This document shows, in pieces, positions 15,972-18,287 of a stretch of DNA of 18,287 nt. The notes under the pieces are model-generated. The model was given only the letters and a program-made list of their open reading frames with translations, was not told the origin of the DNA and ran no database searches. This stretch comes from an uncultured Lachnospira sp. GTDB taxonomy: Bacteria > Bacillota > Clostridia > Lachnospirales > Lachnospiraceae. Location of the stretch: assembly GCA_900772425.1 (NCBI GenBank), contig CAAHEK010000184.1:1-18287 (forward strand), given 5' to 3'. The translations under genes and the position numbers were made by a program. Within the stretch, counting starts at the first letter, position 1; every line of letters begins with the position of its first letter.

Positions 15972-16415
15972 ATGTTTGAAGAAATTATTGCGGGAAGCTG
16001 TCTTTGTATGCTTAGCATACAGGATATAAAAAGAAAGGCGGTAGATTTAAGAATACTGGCGGTAATGTTTTTCATTGCAATAGCTGTGAAAATATATATG
16101 TGTATTGCCGGGGAAAGCTGTGATATTAAACCTGTGTTAATTGCAATGATTATAGGAGCCGCTATGGTTATAACAGCGCATTTTACCCATATGATAGGTA
16201 TTGGTGACGGAATAGTCATGGCGCTTATGTGCTTTATGGTGGGAGTGAAAATAGCAGTTGCAATGCTGCTTGCAGCACTATTTCTAGTGGCAATTGCAGC
16301 GCTGTTTATGATTATAACTGATAAAGTTAAATGTTCTAGTGGAAGAATTAACAGGGCAATACCATTGATTCCGTTTATGCTGGTGGCATATATGGGGGTG
16401 TTATTTTGTACATAA
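15972..16415 (+). CDS. Second prepilin peptidase-like membrane protein (A24 family)
   Basis: A 147-residue polytopic membrane protein. It carries both catalytic aspartates of the A24 peptidases: Asp18 in SIQDIKRKAVDL and Asp79 in GIGDGIV. The lysine that usually follows the second motif (GxGDxK) is absent, as is the Pro-Asn after the first, so it is divergent from both the family norm and the TadV at the start of this operon. At least four hydrophobic segments are present. The ribosome-binding site is GGAG (15962-15965), six bases before the ATG, and the gene begins four bases after the previous stop. It may process the pseudopilins beside it, while the first peptidase handles Flp; this division is inference. 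Confidence 0.82.
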   Translation: MFEEIIAGSCLCMLSIQDIKRKAVDLRILAVMFFIAIAVKIYMCIAGESCDIKPVLIAMIIGAAMVITAHFTHMIGIGDGIVMALMCFMVGVKIAVAMLLAALFLVAIAALFMIITDKVKCSSGRINRAIPLIPFMLVAYMGVLFCT

Positions 16416-16849
16416 AGGCTTCTTATACAATAGAAAATTCGGTGATAATTCCATTTTTTACACTTATTATCTGTTCGTTTATTATCCTGTCCTGCTATAT
16501 GCATGACCGAATAATCGTTAAAAATGCAATTGAAAGTACAGCTGTAGAGTTGGAACAGTTAAAGGATATGGAGATTTCATACAATAAAGAAAATCTTATT
16601 TCAAAAACCAATGCTTATCTTAAATCAAAAACAATATTTATGAAAAATATTAAAGTGAATATTGAAGAGAGCAAATCAGGTATAAAGGTAAGCTGTTCTT
16701 CGGATTTCTTGATGAAAATAATGACTGTAAGTATAGATAATAAGCAGATAACAGGAGAGGTTTCACTTACGAGAGCAAAGAAAGTAATCAGGATTACCAA
16801 TGCTTTGATGAATGCTGCAAAGGCTGCCGGCATAAATTCATCAGATTAA
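16406..16849 (+). CDS. Small TadE-like pseudopilin, TTG start
   Basis: A 147-residue protein with an almost immediate N-terminal hydrophobic helix (ASYTIENSVIIPFFTLIICSFIILSCY, 5-31). The Glu10-Asn-Ser-x-Ile-Ile-Pro pattern is that of TadE-like minor pilins. The remaining ~115 residues are polar and predicted outside, with alternating charged strands (KNIKVNIEESKSGIKVSC). There is no ATG at the right place: TTG at 16406 follows GGGGGTG (16394-16400) by five bases and overlaps the previous gene's last codons, indicating coupling. It probably partners the larger TadE-like protein; no catalytic motif is seen. A hairpin overlaps its stop codon. Confidence 0.75.
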   Translation: MYIKASYTIENSVIIPFFTLIICSFIILSCYMHDRIIVKNAIESTAVELEQLKDMEISYNKENLISKTNAYLKSKTIFMKNIKVNIEESKSGIKVSCSSDFLMKIMTVSIDNKQITGEVSLTRAKKVIRITNALMNAAKAAGINSSD

Positions 16850-16862
16850 AGATGTAATCTGA
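16841..16862 (+). repeat. Perfect hairpin overlapping a stop codon inside the operon
   Basis: TCAGATTA (16841-16848) and TAATCTGA (16855-16862) form an exact 8-bp stem with a 6-base loop. The stop codon of the small pseudopilin (TAA, 16847-16849) lies in it, and the ribosome-binding site of the next gene (GGAGGTGG) begins just after. No U-run follows, so it is not a classical terminator; it may affect mRNA stability or expression of the FHA gene. Confidence 0.5.
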
Positions 16863-16882
16863 ATGGAGGTGGAAAGTTAAAA

Positions 16883-18287
16883 ATGACAGATGAAGCTTAT
16901 GGATTTGACTATTTATATGAACATGAGAATAATTGTAATTATTTTGTTATAGATGAAGATATTAGTCAGGATAATTTATTTCAGATAAAAATGTTAATAA
17001 AGAATAATCTGAAAAATTTTTTAAAGATAAATATACAGAAGATAAATGGACAAAGCAGGGCGTATTATGAAATTACGGCAAGGCAGCAGATGTATAAATT
17101 GTATGAGTACAGAAAAATGACACTGGAAGATGTGGAGATTTTATGCAGAAATATATCTGAGGCAGTAAATATGGCAAATGCCTATATGCTGGATATAGAC
17201 AGGATAGTTCTTGAACCACAGCATATATATGTGAACATGTACAATAAGATAATGGATTTTGTTTATTACATAGGCAGCAAAGAAATGTCGTTCAGTGATA
17301 GTATAAAGACTCTTTTTGAATATGTATTAAAACATTTTGATCATACAGAATCAAAAGAATCAGTTGTGCTTATTTATGATATTTATAAAAGAATAATTGT
17401 GCAGGATTATAATCCGGACTGCTTATACAACTTATTTGATAAAGCAGTCTGCAAAAATGACGTTTATATCAAAGAGGATTATATAAAAGATAATTATGTA
17501 AAAAATGATCATATAAAAAATGATGAAGATGCCGTTATAAAAAAATACGAATTTAAGGACAATAGAGCCGTATATTCAGATAAAGTTATGGAAAATGTAA
17601 GGTTACAGGGGAAAGTAAAACAACAAAACGAAGAGTATACTGTTCTGGATACAGTTGTAAATGAAACGGATAAACAGGATACGGAAATCGAAGACAAGAA
17701 AATGAAAAATATTTTAAATGGAGTAAAGGCAGCAGCAGTTATTATAGTCATTAACGGAATGCTTGCAATATTTGCGCCGGCATATGCACTACTTAAATTA
17801 TCATTTATAAAAGCAATGGTAAGCATCGTATTTGGAATTATCTTATTTACAATAGTTCATAGAATATATGGAAAGAACAGAGGCTGTTTTATAAAAAATG
17901 TCCTGAATAAAGAGAGTATTCCCTATACAATAAAAAAAGAGACAATAGTAGAAAAGGCTATTGCTGATACAACAGATATAGATACAACAAATGTTAATAA
18001 TATAAGCGAATGTACGAGTGACTTATTATATAATGAGAACATTGTTACAAATAATAATACGGTGCTGCTGACTGATTACATAGGGGAAAGTAAAAGACAT
18101 TTGTTATCTTTGAAATTAATCAGAAAAGAAGATACAGAACAGCTATCTGCACCGGAGCATATACAGCCTGATAAATATCCGTTTGTAATCGGTAATTCAG
18201 AAGAAAGTTCGGATTGTTGTATAGAGTCAAGGGTTGTAAGCAGGATTCATTTAAGAATTGCAAAGACAGATGATAAATATTATATAG
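16883..18287 (+). CDS. DUF6382-like membrane protein with C-terminal FHA domain (cut by window edge)
   Basis: About 468 residues are visible. The N-terminal ~165 residues (ING.SRAYYEITARQQ, later LDIDRIVLEPQHIYVN) resemble DUF6382, a family I know as a fusion partner of FHA domains in Lachnospiraceae. A low-complexity charged linker (~190-275) contains four pentapeptide repeats (195-214). Two hydrophobic segments (~282-303 and ~308-330) separate it from a second linker. The FHA domain begins at ~432 (YPFVIGNS) and shows the core VVSRIHLRI with the Ser-Arg-x-His phosphothreonine-binding signature; the usual Arg after the first Gly is Asn here. FHA domains bind phosphothreonine, so this protein may connect the pilus to Ser/Thr kinase signalling. 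The ATG at 16883 has GGAGGTGG upstream at some distance (~15 bases). Confidence 0.82.
   Translation, partial: MTDEAYGFDYLYEHENNCNYFVIDEDISQDNLFQIKMLIKNNLKNFLKINIQKINGQSRAYYEITARQQMYKLYEYRKMTLEDVEILCRNISEAVNMANAYMLDIDRIVLEPQHIYVNMYNKIMDFVYYIGSKEMSFSDSIKTLFEYVLKHFDHTESKESVVLIYDIYKRIIVQDYNPDCLYNLFDKAVCKNDVYIKEDYIKDNYVKNDHIKNDEDAVIKKYEFKDNRAVYSDKVMENVRLQGKVKQQNEEYTVLDTVVNETDKQDTEIEDKKMKNILNGVKAAAVIIVINGMLAIFAPAYALLKLSFIKAMVSIVFGIILFTIVHRIYGKNRGCFIKNVLNKESIPYTIKKETIVEKAIADTTDIDTTNVNNISECTSDLLYNENIVTNNNTVLLTDYIGESKRHLLSLKLIRKEDTEQLSAPEHIQPDKYPFVIGNSEESSDCCIESRVVSRIHLRIAKTDDKYYI
17465..17524 (+). repeat. Four tandem 15-bp coding repeats (pentapeptide)
   Basis: Four in-frame units encode YIKED, YIKDN, YVKND and HIKND back to back inside the linker of the FHA-domain protein. 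The pattern is aromatic-aliphatic-Lys-acidic/Asn-acidic/Asn. The DNA units are imperfect but clearly related, pointing to local duplication and a flexible, length-variable linker. Confidence 0.7.

Noticed and set aside
1..18287. CRISPR arrays, tRNA/rRNA genes, insertion sequences, prophage or attachment sites
   Set aside because: No regularly spaced repeats, no tRNA-like cloverleaf or rRNA signature, and no transposase or integrase frames were seen.

Overview
The window looks like a chromosomal segment from a low-GC, single-membrane member of the Lachnospiraceae (Clostridia). The evidence is AT-rich codon use, strong purine-rich Shine-Dalgarno sites, small proteins that resemble clostridial families (DUF2508-, DUF3881-, DUF5702- and DUF6382-like, all recognised by eye), a Rex-type operator in front of adhE, and a Tad pilus locus with no outer-membrane secretin in view. 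Genus and species cannot be fixed from the sequence alone.

Layout. Bases 1-1670 (minus) hold the N-terminal ~556 residues of the bifunctional aldehyde/alcohol dehydrogenase AdhE, with a near-consensus promoter and a Rex-like operator on the predicted transcription start. A divergent 363-bp intergenic region separates it from a plus-strand signalling group: an HD-GYP c-di-GMP phosphodiesterase (2034-3107), a DUF3881-like protein (3184-4122) and a dCache-type methyl-accepting chemotaxis protein (4193-6259), closed by a strong terminator at 6327-6376. Two minus-strand genes follow: a membrane-anchored GH25 muramidase (6398-7444) and a DUF2508/YaaL-like small protein with a TTG start (7631-7861).

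From about 7963 to the right edge, every gene is on the plus strand and tightly packed, often overlapping. This is a Tad/Flp (type IVc) pilus operon. In order it holds: prepilin peptidase (TadV/CpaA), TadZ/CpaE-like protein with a degenerate P-loop, TadA/CpaF ATPase, TadB, an unusual TadC with an extracytoplasmic insertion, a Flp pilin, a 709-residue DUF5702-like surface protein, a TadE-like pseudopilin ending in two His/Cys modules, a second prepilin-peptidase-like protein, a small second TadE-like pseudopilin, and a DUF6382-like protein with two membrane segments and a C-terminal FHA domain cut by the window end.

Inferred working model: the two peptidases process Flp and possibly the pseudopilins, TadA powers assembly through the TadB/TadC platform, TadZ positions the machine, the DUF5702-like and TadE-like proteins are minor surface components, and the FHA protein may link assembly to Ser/Thr phosphorylation. 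The nearby HD-GYP and chemoreceptor genes fit a surface/motility lifestyle, but no direct link to the pilus is visible. The least expected features are the TadC architecture, the duplicated HxxxxC...CxxC modules on a pseudopilin, two different peptidases in one operon, a perfect Shine-Dalgarno followed by no standard start codon, and a strong-looking promoter that would transcribe antisense to the DUF2508 gene and on towards the pilus operon.
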